The position numbers and the translations under genes were made by a program. The notes under the pieces are model-generated. The model did not search any database, had not been told where the DNA came from, and saw only the letters and a list, made by a program, of their open reading frames with translations. Source: Flavobacterium chungbukense (lineage in GTDB: Bacteria > Bacteroidota > Bacteroidia > Flavobacteriales > Flavobacteriaceae). Taken from it: a stretch of DNA of 64,000 nucleotides. Where the stretch lies: NCBI RefSeq assembly GCF_020805785.1, contig NZ_JAJGZV010000002.1, positions 558,001 through 622,000 on the forward strand, written 5' to 3'. Below, one piece after another: positions 44,848 through 53,546 of the stretch (its first letter is position 1; every line of letters starts with the position of its first letter).

Positions 44848-45619
44848 TTTGAGCCTGATTTACAAATATTTCTGAATTCTCTAATCTTGTTTTTAAGAAC
44901 TGTAAATAAACATTTCGCAATCCTTCAGGAGTTTCGTCTGCATCTTCCCATTGCAACCAATCTTCTGGAATCGTATTTACAATATCTTCTAAAATTTCTG
45001 GTGTTAGAATCGCTTTAAACTCAGCATCGACTTCTTTTAAAAGTGATGCTTGCGGCAATAAAACGTGATCCTTAATCAATGCAAACGGACTTTTAGCATG
45101 CTGTTCCCAATTGTTCCAAGAATGATGAAAATACAAACACGCTCCGTGATCAATCAGCCATAATTCTTTATGCCAAATCAACATGTTTGTGTTTTTGAAT
45201 GTTCTGTCGACATTGGTAATATAAGCATCCAGCCAAACAATCTGCGACGCTAATTTTGCATCTACAGTTGTCACCGCAGGATCAAAAGTAATCGCACCTG
45301 ATAAAAAATGAAGTGCCAAATTTAATCCCTGACTTCCTTGCAGCAAATCTTGAATTTCTTCGTCGGCTTCGGTTCTTCCAAAAGCTTCGTCGAGGTTTGC
45401 GAATACTAATTCTGGTAATTGTAGTTTTAAGGCTTTTGCTAATTGTCCGCCTACTAATTCGGCTATAAGGGCTTTTACGCCGTGTCCAGCTCCTCTAAAT
45501 TTTAATACGTATTTAAAATCGTCATCGGCTTCTGCCAAAGCGGGTAAAGATCCGCCTTCGCGCAGCGGCGTAATGTAACGCATGACGTTTACCGTTCTGA
45601 GATCGAAGTTGTTTTTCAT
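44837..45619 (-). CDS. HipA-like kinase-family protein
   Basis: The 260-residue protein resembles a short HipA/PI3K-like kinase fold without the N-terminal HipA dimer domain. Visible parts are the nucleotide-binding strand DFKYVLKFRGAGHGVKALIAE (about 30-50), the catalytic-loop-like WLDAYITNVDRTFKNTNML and the metal-site-like ELWLIDHGACLYFHH. HipA phosphorylates tRNA synthetases in E. coli. The target here is unknown. There is no HipB-type antitoxin beside it. Instead it overlaps DUF3037. Kinase residues seem conserved, but activity is inferred. Confidence 0.78.
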   Translation of the reverse strand: MKNNFDLRTVNVMRYITPLREGGSLPALAEADDDFKYVLKFRGAGHGVKALIAELVGGQLAKALKLQLPELVFANLDEAFGRTEADEEIQDLLQGSQGLNLALHFLSGAITFDPAVTTVDAKLASQIVWLDAYITNVDRTFKNTNMLIWHKELWLIDHGACLYFHHSWNNWEQHAKSPFALIKDHVLLPQASLLKEVDAEFKAILTPEILEDIVNTIPEDWLQWEDADETPEGLRNVYLQFLKTRLENSEIFVNQAQNAR

Positions 45620-45796
45620 TTTTTAAAGATTCTAAGATGCTAAGGAACTGAGTTGCTAAGTTCCTAATCTTTGATATTACAAACTTACGAATTTAGATTT
45701 CTGATTTTAGAGTTTAGATTTTAGATTTTTTTTTATTGGGGTGAGATTTTTAACGCAAAGTACGCAAAGGTTTTATTATCAAGTATAACACCCAGC

Positions 45797-46038
45797 TTGT
45801 CACCCTGAGCGAAGTCGAAGGGACGCAAGTAACTCGACAAAGAAATTAACTGTGAGGAATACCTTTGCGTTTCTTCGACTTCGCTCAGGATGACAAAAAA
45901 GAGAATAAAACTTTGCGACTCTGCGCCTTTGCGAGATTAAAAAAACTCAGCGGACTTTGCATTAAAATCTCACAGCTATAAAACAAATTAACTTTAAGGA
46001 ATATCCTTGCGTTCCTTCGACTTCGCTCAGGATGACAA
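45797..46038. repeat. CCTGAGCGAAGTCGAAGG palindrome and a duplicated half
   Basis: Arms at 45797-45828 and 45865-45896 are 32-bp reverse complements with three mismatches, ending TTGTCACCCTGAGCG. The right half plus its flank (45843-45898) is directly repeated at 45985-46040 with the same arm at 46007-46038. Units CTTTGCGA, CTCTGCGC and CTTTGCGA lie between at 45911-45934. More CTTTGCG text fills the rest of the 539-bp gap (45620-46158), which has no gene. Confidence 0.85.
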
Positions 46039-46158
46039 AAATGAAAATAAAGCTTTGAGAACTTTAAAAAGCAAAGCAAACTCAAAAAAAAACTTCGTGA
46101 ACTTTGCGAAAAACCTTTGCGTACTTTGCGTTAAAAATACTCCCTACAAACTTTACTT

Positions 46159-47007
46159 TTAAACTTCTAAACTCAAAAAAGCTTTCCCTAAGTTCTTGAT
46201 TATATCTGAGGCGATAAAAGATTCATAACCGGTTTTGGGTAAAGCAAGATCGGCAGTTAAACCGTGAAGATAAACTCCAAATTTTGAGGCATATTTGGCT
46301 TCGTAGCCTTGTGCAAGAAGACTTGTCAGGATTCCGGTTAAGGTATCACCGCTTCCTGCGGTTGCAAGCGCTGCATTTCCTGTAGTATTTTGGTAGACGG
46401 AAGTTCTATTAATAATGAATGTTGGAGCGCCCTTCATGACAATAATGACTTTGTATTTTTCCGAAAATGCAATTGTTTTTTGAAATTTCTCAGCTTCTGA
46501 ATTCCATTTTCCAATCAAACGTTCTAATTCTTTTGGATGAGGTGTCAGAATCGTGTCTTCTGGAACTAATTCTAGCCACGACAAATTTTCTGAAATAATA
46601 TTTAAGGCATCAGCATCAAGAACTAAAGGTGATTTATTGATTCTTAAGAATTCGAATAAGGCTTTTTGTGTTCCTAGCTCCTTTCCTATTCCTGGTCCGA
46701 TTCCAATGGCTTGCGGAATTAGCGGTAAATGAATATTCGTAATGAAATTGGTGTTTTCGTCTGTAACTGTCATTACTTCAGGAATAGAGATTTGAAGAAT
46801 TTGATAACCGCATTTGGGTATAAAAGTCGTTACAAGTCCGCAACCTGATTTTAGGCAGGATTTTGAAGCCAGAACAGCTGCTCCTATTTTGCCATAACTT
46901 CCAGCGATAATTACGCCGTGACCTTGTGTTCCTTTATGTGCGTGCTGATTTACGGGTTTGTATATTTTTAGAATTTCTTCTTTTGTGATTAAATATGGAG
47001 ACTTCAT
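46159..47007 (-). CDS. nnrD: ADP/ATP-dependent NAD(P)H-hydrate dehydratase
   Basis: NnrD repairs damaged NAD(P)H hydrates using a nucleotide. The 282-residue ribokinase-like protein has [20 protein letters not shown], the block [13 protein letters not shown] and the nucleotide site [25 protein letters not shown] (about 213-237). Many bacteria fuse this domain to the NnrE epimerase. Here the N-terminal epimerase domain is absent, and the protein starts directly with the dehydratase. The epimerase must be elsewhere or lacking. Confidence 0.9.
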   Translation of the reverse strand: MKSPYLITKEEILKIYKPVNQHAHKGTQGHGVIIAGSYGKIGAAVLASKSCLKSGCGLVTTFIPKCGYQILQISIPEVMTVTDENTNFITNIHLPLIPQAIGIGPGIGKELGTQKALFEFLRINKSPLVLDADALNIISENLSWLELVPEDTILTPHPKELERLIGKWNSEAEKFQKTIAFSEKYKVIIVMKGAPTFIINRTSVYQNTTGNAALATAGSGDTLTGILTSLLAQGYEAKYASKFGVYLHGLTADLALPKTGYESFIASDIIKNLGKAFLSLEV

Positions 47008-47204
47008 TTGGCTTCTTTACTTGTTGCGGTTAATTTTTAAACACATAGTCCCGACGCTTCGGGATAGCTTTTCTTTGTGGATAAAGGCGTTTCACTTGTT
47101 TTTAACAAACATAGCTGATTGTGAGAACGTAACTTTATAAAAGATCATACTTATGATTAAAGTTACAGAAAAAATCGAAGACATAAACGTTTCTTTATAA
47201 CGAT

Positions 47205-47289
47205 CACCTCTAGCCCTGATAGTAGCGGCATCCTTTTTGTTTTTTCTTTAAAAACAAAAAGATATAGCGGATAGCAGGAAATAGCTCCT
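47205..47289 (+). ncRNA. Structured RNA element, probably the Flavo-1 type
   Basis: The conserved-looking text AGCCCTGATAGTAGCGGCAT and GATAGCAGGAAATAGCTCC folds in nested helices. AGC (47212) pairs with GCT (47284). CCTG (47215-47218) pairs with CAGG (47275-47278). ATCC (47230) pairs with GGAT (47269). A 12-bp CTTTTTGTTTTT hairpin (47233-47244 with 47250-47261) caps the structure. I recall this text as recurrent between flavobacterial genes and think it is the Flavo-1 RNA, but cannot verify the name or its strand. The remaining 366-bp gap also has a CCCGACGCTTCGGG mini-palindrome near 47049. Confidence 0.5.
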
Positions 47290-47340
47290 AATTATTGCGA
47301 AATTTATAATTTATGGTATTCAAATTAGATATTTTTTGAA

Positions 47341-47348
47341 TAGATTTG
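47341..47348 (+). promoter_or_regulatory. -7 element of gcvT
   Basis: TAGATTTG matches TAnnTTTG and ends 25 bp before the gcvT ATG. No good -33 box is seen at the usual distance. Confidence 0.45.
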
Positions 47349-47373
47349 CAGAACAATTTTATAAAACAACACA

Positions 47374-48456
47374 ATGAAAAATACTGCGCTTACGCACATA
47401 CATGAAGGTTTAGGAGCAAAAATCCTTCCTTTTGCTGGTTATAACATGCCTATTACTTATGAAGGAGTTAATGCTGAACATGAAACGGTTCGTAATGGTG
47501 TGGGCGTTTTTGACGTTTCGCATATGGGTGAATTTTTGTTAACTGGTCCAAATGCGTTGGCTTTGATTCAGAAAGTTACTTCTAACGATGCATCGACGCT
47601 AACAATTGGAAGAGCGCAATATTCTTGTCTTCCAAACAATGAAGGAGGAATTGTTGACGATTTGATTATTTATAAAATGAAAGAAGAGCAGTATTTACTA
47701 GTTGTAAATGCTTCTAATATTGAAAAAGACTGGAACTGGATTTCTTCGCACAATGATTTGGGTGTTGAAATGAAAAATCTTTCTGATGATTATTCTTTAT
47801 TGGCAATTCAGGGACCAAAAGCGGTTGAGGCTATGCAGGCTTTAACTTCTGTAAATTTATCTGAAATTGCTTATTATCATTTTGAAGTTGGTGATTTTGC
47901 TGGAATTGAGCATGTAATTATTTCTGCTACAGGTTATACTGGTTCTGGAGGATTTGAAATTTATTGTAAAAACGATGAAGTAGAACAAGTTTGGAATAAA
48001 GTTTTTGAAGCTGGGGCTTCATACGGAATTAAACCAATTGGTCTTGCGGCTCGTGATACTTTACGTTTAGAAATGGGATTCTGCTTGTACGGAAATGATA
48101 TTAATGATACGACTTCTCCTCTTGAAGCTGGTTTAGGTTGGATTACGAAATTTACTAAAGATTTTACAAATTCTGAAGCGCTTAAAAAACAAAAAGAAGC
48201 TGGTGTTACTAGAAAATTAGTTGCTTTTGAAATGCAAGAGCGTGCGGTGCCAAGACACGATTATGAAATTGTGGATGGTTCTGGAGAAGTTATCGGAATT
48301 GTTACTTCTGGAACAATGTCACCTTCTATGAATAAAGGAATTGGTTTAGGATATGTAACTGTTGCAAATAGCGCTGTCGACAGTGATATTTTTATCCGAA
48401 TCAGAAAAAATGATGTAGCGGCTAAAGTGGTGAAATTACCTTTTTACAAAAAGTAA
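47374..48456 (+). CDS. gcvT: Aminomethyltransferase (glycine cleavage T-protein)
   Basis: GcvT takes the aminomethyl group from the lipoyl H-protein, releases ammonia and gives methylene-tetrahydrofolate. The 360 residues have the usual start [12 protein letters not shown], the folate-pocket block [13 protein letters not shown] and [13 protein letters not shown]. The catalytic Asp lies in [14 protein letters not shown], and [13 protein letters not shown] and [18 protein letters not shown] complete the pattern. The gcvP and gcvH genes are not nearby. It has its own terminator. Confidence 0.95.
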   Translation: MKNTALTHIHEGLGAKILPFAGYNMPITYEGVNAEHETVRNGVGVFDVSHMGEFLLTGPNALALIQKVTSNDASTLTIGRAQYSCLPNNEGGIVDDLIIYKMKEEQYLLVVNASNIEKDWNWISSHNDLGVEMKNLSDDYSLLAIQGPKAVEAMQALTSVNLSEIAYYHFEVGDFAGIEHVIISATGYTGSGGFEIYCKNDEVEQVWNKVFEAGASYGIKPIGLAARDTLRLEMGFCLYGNDINDTTSPLEAGLGWITKFTKDFTNSEALKKQKEAGVTRKLVAFEMQERAVPRHDYEIVDGSGEVIGIVTSGTMSPSMNKGIGLGYVTVANSAVDSDIFIRIRKNDVAAKVVKLPFYKK

Positions 48457-48481
48457 TTTTTTAACTAATATATTTTCAACT

Positions 48482-48512
48482 AAAGCATTACCTTAAAAAG
48501 TAATGCTTTTTT
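48482..48512 (+). terminator. Terminator after gcvT
   Basis: The perfect 10-bp stem AAAGCATTAC/GTAATGCTTT with a T-run lies 26 bp after the stop codon. Confidence 0.88.
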
Positions 48513-48644
48513 CGTTTAAAAGTCTCTATTTTGATATTTGTCGTTTCAACGGAAAAAACTTTTGGTTGTCGATATTTCAATTAAAATAAGTTATTTTCTA
48601 AAAAAATTAGTGTAACTTTAATCATAAACATTGAATTTCCGTTT

Positions 48645-50678
48645 ATGAAAAAGATTTCACTACTCCTTTTTTTGCTGACATCAACTTTCATTTTTGGTCA
48701 GAACAGTGCAGAAACTTGTGAAATATTAAACAAAATAAATGCTCTTGTTCAGGCGGAACATTTTAGACCAAAACCTGTTGATGACAGCTTATCGGTTTTC
48801 GTTTTTGATAACCTCATTAACGAATTAGATCCTTCGCGCAATATTTTACTAAAAAGTGAATACGATGAATTGGCTCAAAAATATCGCTATAATTTAGATG
48901 ATTTAATTCTAAAAAATGATTGCAGTTTTCTTAACAATATCAAAGCAACTTATGTTAATGGCCTTTTACGAACTAAAAAAGTGTTAGAAAAAATTCAGAC
49001 ACAACCAATTGATTACGCGAAAAAAGACACCATTCGCTTTTATAAAAAATCTTTTGCCTTTTATCTTAAAAAAGAAGATATAGAAAAAGTCTGGATTAAA
49101 AAATTACGTTATCAAATATTAGATGATATCGCCGAAATGAGCGACAATTTAGATTCTTTAAAAACCAATTTTAAATCTGTTGAAGCAATTTCTAAAAATA
49201 AGATTCTGACCAATGAGATTTGCCGTTTTAACACTTTAATTGATAGCAATACTAAACAGGAAGAAAAATTATATAATTTCTTCTGCACTTATTTTGATCC
49301 GCATACTGTCTATTTTAGTGATGATTCCAAAAACAGTTTTATGGCTTCTTTATCTAAAGAACATTTGTCACTGGGAATGACTGTGAATTTGAATGAAAAG
49401 AATGAAATCATCATTGACGAAGTTGATCCGAAAGGTCCTGCGTACCAAACTGGACAAGTAAAAAAAGGAGATCAGATTATTTCCATTTCCAATCAAAAAG
49501 AAACGTTACAGGTTTCTTGTGCTTCGTTAGAGTCCATCTCAACCATGATTTTATCGGAAACTAACAAACACATCACGCTGACTTTAAAGCGCAATTCAGG
49601 AAAGAGTTTTGATGTTTATATTGAAAAACAAGTCATGAAAGACGAAGAAAATTCAGTTTTCAGTTTTATGATTGGTAAGGAAAGTAAAATTGGATACATC
49701 AAAATTCCTAGTTTTTATGCCGATTTAGATGGAAATAGTCAAAAAGGCTGTGCTGATGACGTCGCCCGCGAAGTGATAAAATTGGAAAGAGATAACATGA
49801 ATGGGCTTGTTATTGACTTAATTGACAATGGCGGCGGTTCGATGGAGGAAGCCATAAAACTGGCAGGAATGTTTGTAGACTCTGGACCTATATCTATTGT
49901 AGTTGACAATAAAAAAGACAAAGCAGTTATTAACGACCCTATTAAAGGCGTAATTTATAGAGGACCAATTGTTGTTTTAGTCAATAGCAATACGGCTTCT
50001 GCGAGTGAGTTTTTCGCTTCTACCATGCAAGATTACAATCGAGCTTTATTATTAGGGAGCACAACACTCGGAAAAGCCACCATGCAGACTATTCTTCCGC
50101 TTGATGAGCAAAATACTGATTTCTTAAAAATTACAATTAATAAATTTTATAGAATTACAGGAAAAAGCCATCAATATCTTGGTGTAAAACCAGACGTCGT
50201 TCTGCCTGAATTTTACGAAGATATTTATCAAAAAGAAGCTGATTTTTCAACAGCAATGAAAAACGACACTATCGAACCATTCTTGAAATATAAAACATAT
50301 GTAAAACGAAATCTGATTGATAAAATCGCAAAAAACAGCACTGCAAGACTTTCTGATAATTATTTCTTTAGTAACATCAAGAAAATTAATCTTAAAATAG
50401 ATCAGCTTATAAATACTCCAAAATCTGAAATTCCGATGACATTAGATGCTATTTTTAAACAGAAAAAAACTTTTGATGCACTTTGGACAGAGATTAATAC
50501 TTTTAATGATGAAAATAATCCGTTAGATGTTTACAATTCTAGTGTTAATCAGTTCTTATTAGGCGCCTATCCAACAGACAAAACGATTAATCAATATCAA
50601 ATGGACAATCTTAAAACAAATCCGTATTTAAATGAAGCCGTAAATATTATCAATGAATTTAATGGTGGGGCTAAATAA
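48645..50678 (+). CDS. S41-family carboxy-terminal processing protease with PDZ domain
   Basis: The 677-residue tail-specific protease has a signal peptide (KKISLLLFLLTSTFIFGQ) and acts in the periplasm. A long N-terminal domain, as in Tsp/Prc, precedes a PDZ domain (about 245-320; PKGPAYQTGQVKKGDQIISI). The S41 core has IDLIDNGGGSMEEAI, the catalytic Ser452 in NTASASEFF and Lys477 in LGKATMQT, the same 25-residue spacing as the E. coli Ser/Lys dyad. It should trim or degrade envelope proteins at their C-termini. It is monocistronic. Confidence 0.92.
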   Translation: MKKISLLLFLLTSTFIFGQNSAETCEILNKINALVQAEHFRPKPVDDSLSVFVFDNLINELDPSRNILLKSEYDELAQKYRYNLDDLILKNDCSFLNNIKATYVNGLLRTKKVLEKIQTQPIDYAKKDTIRFYKKSFAFYLKKEDIEKVWIKKLRYQILDDIAEMSDNLDSLKTNFKSVEAISKNKILTNEICRFNTLIDSNTKQEEKLYNFFCTYFDPHTVYFSDDSKNSFMASLSKEHLSLGMTVNLNEKNEIIIDEVDPKGPAYQTGQVKKGDQIISISNQKETLQVSCASLESISTMILSETNKHITLTLKRNSGKSFDVYIEKQVMKDEENSVFSFMIGKESKIGYIKIPSFYADLDGNSQKGCADDVAREVIKLERDNMNGLVIDLIDNGGGSMEEAIKLAGMFVDSGPISIVVDNKKDKAVINDPIKGVIYRGPIVVLVNSNTASASEFFASTMQDYNRALLLGSTTLGKATMQTILPLDEQNTDFLKITINKFYRITGKSHQYLGVKPDVVLPEFYEDIYQKEADFSTAMKNDTIEPFLKYKTYVKRNLIDKIAKNSTARLSDNYFFSNIKKINLKIDQLINTPKSEIPMTLDAIFKQKKTFDALWTEINTFNDENNPLDVYNSSVNQFLLGAYPTDKTINQYQMDNLKTNPYLNEAVNIINEFNGGAK

Positions 50679-50679
50679 A

Positions 50680-50900
50680 TTTGTTTCAAGTTTCAAGTTT
50701 AATCACAAAGTTAGCCAAGATTTACGCTAAGAAGTTTTTAAGTTAATTTAAAAAATAAAAGAGTTCGCAAAGCTTTATTCATTTAGCTTTGCGAACTTTT
50801 TTTTATAAGCGTAGTCTTAAATAAAAGCCTTTGCTCCCGATAGCTATCGGGATTGCAGTTAAAATCAGTGCAAGCCATTCAACCTGAAACTTGAAACAAA
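50680..50900. repeat. 221-bp intergenic element with 20-bp inverted ends, internal terminator and mini-palindrome
   Basis: TTTGTTTCAAGTTTCAAGTT (50680-50699) is inverted at 50881-50900 with one mismatch. Inside are a terminator hairpin (50761-50802; 13-bp stem AGTTCGCAAAGCT and T-run) and the perfect 18-bp palindrome TCCCGATAGCTATCGGGA (50835-50852). The element starts 2 bp after the S41 protease stop. No open frame is present. Confidence 0.7.
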
Positions 50901-50929
50901 ATAAAACAATAAAAAAGAGCAATTTTGTT

Positions 50930-50960
50930 TTTGGAAAAATAAGGAATAACCGTATTTTTG
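50930..50960 (+). promoter_or_regulatory. Consensus promoter of yebC
   Basis: TTTG (50930-50933), a 19-nt spacer and TATTTTTG (50953-50960) are an exact match to the Bacteroidota promoter pattern. The promoter ends 23 bp before the yebC ATG. Confidence 0.75.
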
Positions 50961-50983
50961 CATCACAAAACTAATAATTAGAA

Positions 50984-51697
50984 ATGGGAAGAGCGTTCGA
51001 ATTTAGAAAAGGAAGAAAAATGAAACGTTGGTCTGCAATGGCCAAAACATTTACCAGAATCGGTAAAGACATCGTTATGGCTGTTAAAGAAGGCGGACCA
51101 AACCCAGATGCCAATTCTAGATTAAGAGCTGTAATACAAAATGCGAAAGCTGCCAACATGCCAAAAGACAATGTGGAGCGCGCTATTAAAAATGCAAGTA
51201 ATAAAGATACTGCCAATTATAAAGAGATTTTATTTGAAGGATATGCTCCTCACGGAATTGCAATCTTAATAGAAACAGCATCGGATAACAATAACAGAAC
51301 TGTAGCTAATATTCGTAGTTACTTTAACAAATGTAACGGAACAATGGGAACTCAAGGTTCTGTTGAGTTTATGTTTGATCATACTTGTAACTTCAGAATT
51401 GCCAACAATGGACTTGATGCTGAAGAATTAGAATTAGAATTAATTGATTTTGGTGCCGAAGAAGTTTTTGAAGACGAAGACGGAATCTTAATCTATGCTC
51501 CTTTCGGAAGTTTTGGTGCTATCCAAAAAGAATTAGAAAACAGAGGATTAGAGATTTTATCTTCTGGTTTTGAGCGTATTCCACAAATCACAAAAGAATT
51601 AACTGAAGCACAAATTGCAGATGTTGAAAAATTAATCGAGAAAATCGAAGAAGATGATGACGTTATGAACGTTTATCATACGATGCAAGAATCTTAA
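50984..51697 (+). CDS. yebC: YebC/PmpR-family protein
   Basis: The 237-residue three-domain protein starts MGRAFEFRKGRKMKRWSAMAKTF, the family's N-terminal block. It continues with GGPNPDANSRLRAVIQNAKAANMPKDNVERAI and later EGYAPHGIAILIE. YebC proteins were first annotated as transcriptional regulators. Later work on relatives, including mitochondrial TACO1, points to translation, helping ribosomes at proline-rich stretches. The gene is monocistronic, with a consensus promoter and a terminator. Which of the two roles applies cannot be told from sequence. Confidence 0.95.
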   Translation: MGRAFEFRKGRKMKRWSAMAKTFTRIGKDIVMAVKEGGPNPDANSRLRAVIQNAKAANMPKDNVERAIKNASNKDTANYKEILFEGYAPHGIAILIETASDNNNRTVANIRSYFNKCNGTMGTQGSVEFMFDHTCNFRIANNGLDAEELELELIDFGAEEVFEDEDGILIYAPFGSFGAIQKELENRGLEILSSGFERIPQITKELTEAQIADVEKLIEKIEEDDDVMNVYHTMQES

Positions 51698-51719
51698 TTG
51701 TTTCTTTTATAAAATACCT

Positions 51720-51751
51720 AAAAGCTCTAGAATTTTCTGGAGCTTTTTTTG
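51720..51751 (+). terminator. Terminator after yebC
   Basis: The stem AAAGCTCTAG/CTGGAGCTTT (one wobble) with a T-run starts 23 bp after the stop codon. Confidence 0.8.
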
Positions 51752-51790
51752 TTTTACGGAACTTTAACTTTTTCAATTCAAATAAAAATC

Positions 51791-51798
51791 TATATTTG
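51791..51798 (+). promoter_or_regulatory. -7 element for the 25-residue gene
   Basis: TATATTTG matches TAnnTTTG. A T-run at 51769-51773 stands near the -33 position. It ends 36 bp before the small open frame. Confidence 0.5.
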
Positions 51799-51834
51799 CC
51801 AATATCAGAAATAAACAAATTTAAATCTACCATT

Positions 51835-51912
51835 ATGCAATCATCAAAATTTATGAAATTTGCGGTAATAGCCCTTGTAATCTTATTTATTGTTATCAGT
51901 GTTATTAGCTAA
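51835..51912 (+). CDS. 25-residue single-TM small protein
   Basis: A 26-codon frame starting ATG encodes a short basic N-terminus (MQSSKFMK) followed by one strongly hydrophobic helix to the C-terminus (FAVIALVILFIVISVIS). A -7 box and a dedicated terminator flank it, so it looks like a complete transcription unit. No family is recognised. Tiny TM proteins of this shape often act as modulators of membrane complexes, but that is inference. Chance occurrence of such a frame is possible. Confidence 0.5.
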   Translation: MQSSKFMKFAVIALVILFIVISVIS

Positions 51913-51918
51913 AAAATA

Positions 51919-51946
51919 AAAAAGCCTTCTACTCGAAGGCTTTCTT
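51919..51946 (+). terminator. Terminator after the 25-residue gene
   Basis: The perfect 9-bp stem AAAGCCTTC/GAAGGCTTT is followed by CTTATT. The same stem core recurs after the next small gene. Confidence 0.75.
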
Positions 51947-52014
51947 ATTATAATGTTTTTATTAACTAAATTAACCTCTATATTTGTTGACACATAATCT
52001 TTAAACCTACTAAA

Positions 52015-52212
52015 TTGAAGACATCAAAATACCCAAAACTTGCAGTAACAATAATCATTGCTACATTCGTAACGCTTAGTTCCTTAAGTTGCAGTACGCA
52101 TGTGCACACCCAACCTGCTCCAGGAAAAAAAATTCCGCCAGGACAAGCCAAAAAAATGAATGGTGACAAAAGCGCCAAAGCTTATGCTCCTGGACAGCAA
52201 AAAAAACGATAA
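52015..52212 (+). CDS. Small lipoprotein with PPGQAKK motif
   Basis: A 65-residue protein from a TTG start (52015). It begins KTSKYPKLAVTIIIATFVTL and has a lipobox SLSC with lipidated Cys26. The mature part is short, basic and Pro/Lys-rich, with PPGQAKK, DKSAKAYAPGQQKKR. I recall similar small PPGQAKK lipoproteins in Bacteroidota, sometimes labelled quinol oxidase subunit 4, a name I do not trust here. A TATATTTG promoter box (51979-51986) and a strong terminator flank it. The start is supported by the signal peptide, since no ATG lies upstream in frame. Confidence 0.65.
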   Translation: MKTSKYPKLAVTIIIATFVTLSSLSCSTHVHTQPAPGKKIPPGQAKKMNGDKSAKAYAPGQQKKR

Positions 52213-52213
52213 A

Positions 52214-52248
52214 TAAAAAAAGCCTTCTGGATTCAGAAGGCTTTTTTG
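52214..52248. terminator. Terminator between the small lipoprotein and LamG genes
   Basis: A perfect 14-bp stem (six A plus GCCTTCTG with its complement and six T) encloses a 4-nt loop. It lies between convergent genes. Confidence 0.88.
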
Positions 52249-52260
52249 TTAAAGTAAAAA

Positions 52261-53154
52261 TTATTTTTTCGCACCAGAATTCGTTATTTTAATCAAATAA
52301 GTTCCGTCTGGCAAATCACCAATATTAATTGTATTTGTTTCTAATATTCTTTTTCCTTCTGAATAAACTTCAATATTTTTAGCTGCAGTATTAGTTTCCA
52401 CTGAAGATGCAACAATGGGTGCTTGCGCTTTTGACGAAGTAACAGCCACTTTTTTTGGTACACTTGTAACTTGGGTAGTTTGTGCTGTTGCAATAGTTGG
52501 TTTAGAGCTATTGTATGCTTCCAGCACTTGCTCATCAGTCATTGCTACGCCATATAATTTAAAATCGTCAATGTCTGCATTTATACTAGTTGAAGTATTT
52601 AATTTTCCAAGACTTAAAATATAACCTTTTGCAGAACGCTGAATTCCCTCCACAGCTTTTAGCAATTCGCCATTACGATAAATTTTTGAAACATTTCCAT
52701 CATAAGTCACACTATACATGTACCAAGTTTCTTTTACAAGAGGTACAGAGACTACTAGATTATTCGCATCTCCCCAGCCAATCAAACTTAAATCAGAAAG
52801 ACCTGAAGCTACAGGTTGCTGTATCAGTCCAAAATATTGCCCGTTTACAGGTGCTCCATAATTAAAAATATAATTAGCGGCATTTACAGTATTGAATTTT
52901 ACCCAAACAGAAATTGTTTTTGGCTTGTTTGATTGCGGAAGCTCACCTACAACAGCTTGAATCGCTTTATTAGTCAATCTCAAAGCGCCTTTAGGAATTC
53001 CGTTCCGGTCATTTACAAAGGTAGGCGTACCTAAAAACGAAATTGAATTATCTGCACTATTTAAATTTCCATTGAAATTAAATTCCTGTATAGGATTTTG
53101 TGCATTCGCATTTAAAAAACTTACAAACATTAACGTGAGTAATATTTTTTTCAT
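52261..53154 (-). CDS. Secreted LamG-like protein with T9SS-type C-terminal region, paralogue 1
   Basis: I set the start at 53154 (MKKILLTLMFVSFLNANAQ), giving 297 residues with a proper signal peptide. An upstream in-frame start would add 22 hydrophobic residues. The body (about 25-210) is a concanavalin/LamG-type beta-sandwich, with AIQAVVGELPQ, TISVWVKFN, YDGNVSKIYRNGELL and NADIDDFKLYGVAMTDEQV. After a Thr/Ser-rich linker, the end (IEVYSEGKRILETNTINI, DLPDGTYLIKIT) looks like a type A sorting domain of the type IX secretion system. The ligand is unknown. A paralogue lies just upstream. Confidence 0.8.
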   Translation of the reverse strand: MKKILLTLMFVSFLNANAQNPIQEFNFNGNLNSADNSISFLGTPTFVNDRNGIPKGALRLTNKAIQAVVGELPQSNKPKTISVWVKFNTVNAANYIFNYGAPVNGQYFGLIQQPVASGLSDLSLIGWGDANNLVVSVPLVKETWYMYSVTYDGNVSKIYRNGELLKAVEGIQRSAKGYILSLGKLNTSTSINADIDDFKLYGVAMTDEQVLEAYNSSKPTIATAQTTQVTSVPKKVAVTSSKAQAPIVASSVETNTAAKNIEVYSEGKRILETNTINIGDLPDGTYLIKITNSGAKK

Positions 53155-53546
53155 ATTTATAGCTTTTATCAGAATAACTGGAGTTAACAGCAAATAGTAC
53201 AGAATGAAAATTTTAAACAATCAATATTTACACATCAATTTTTCCTTTTACAATTTTCATAATTTTTGTTAAATCTATAATTTTAATTCAACATCAACAA
53301 ATAATTCCTACAAATAAATAATGAATTCTCACAAAAATCATTTCACAAGCTTTATAACGATGTTGAGTATTATTTTCATTGTTTAATAAAAAGAAGTTGT
53401 AAGAAAATCTTCGATACCCATTTAAGATAAAAATAGATAAACAATAAAAGTCTTCCAGTAATCTAGAAGACTTTTATTTACTATTTCAAAAAAATTAATT
53501 GCTTGCGCAATAAAAAACTAATATTTAAAAAAATTAAGTAAAGCCT
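53155..53546. other. Gap between the LamG paralogues with terminator
   Basis: This 392-bp AT-rich gap contains a terminator for the upstream paralogue: stem AAAAGTCTTC/GAAGACTTTT at 53446-53455 and 53466-53475. No gene or consensus promoter for the downstream paralogue was found. Confidence 0.6.

Noticed and set aside
45885..46085. A 66-residue frame on the minus strand in the repeat-rich gap
   Set aside because: It is made of the palindrome text itself (SFCHPERSRR-type translation), a common artefact of these repeats.
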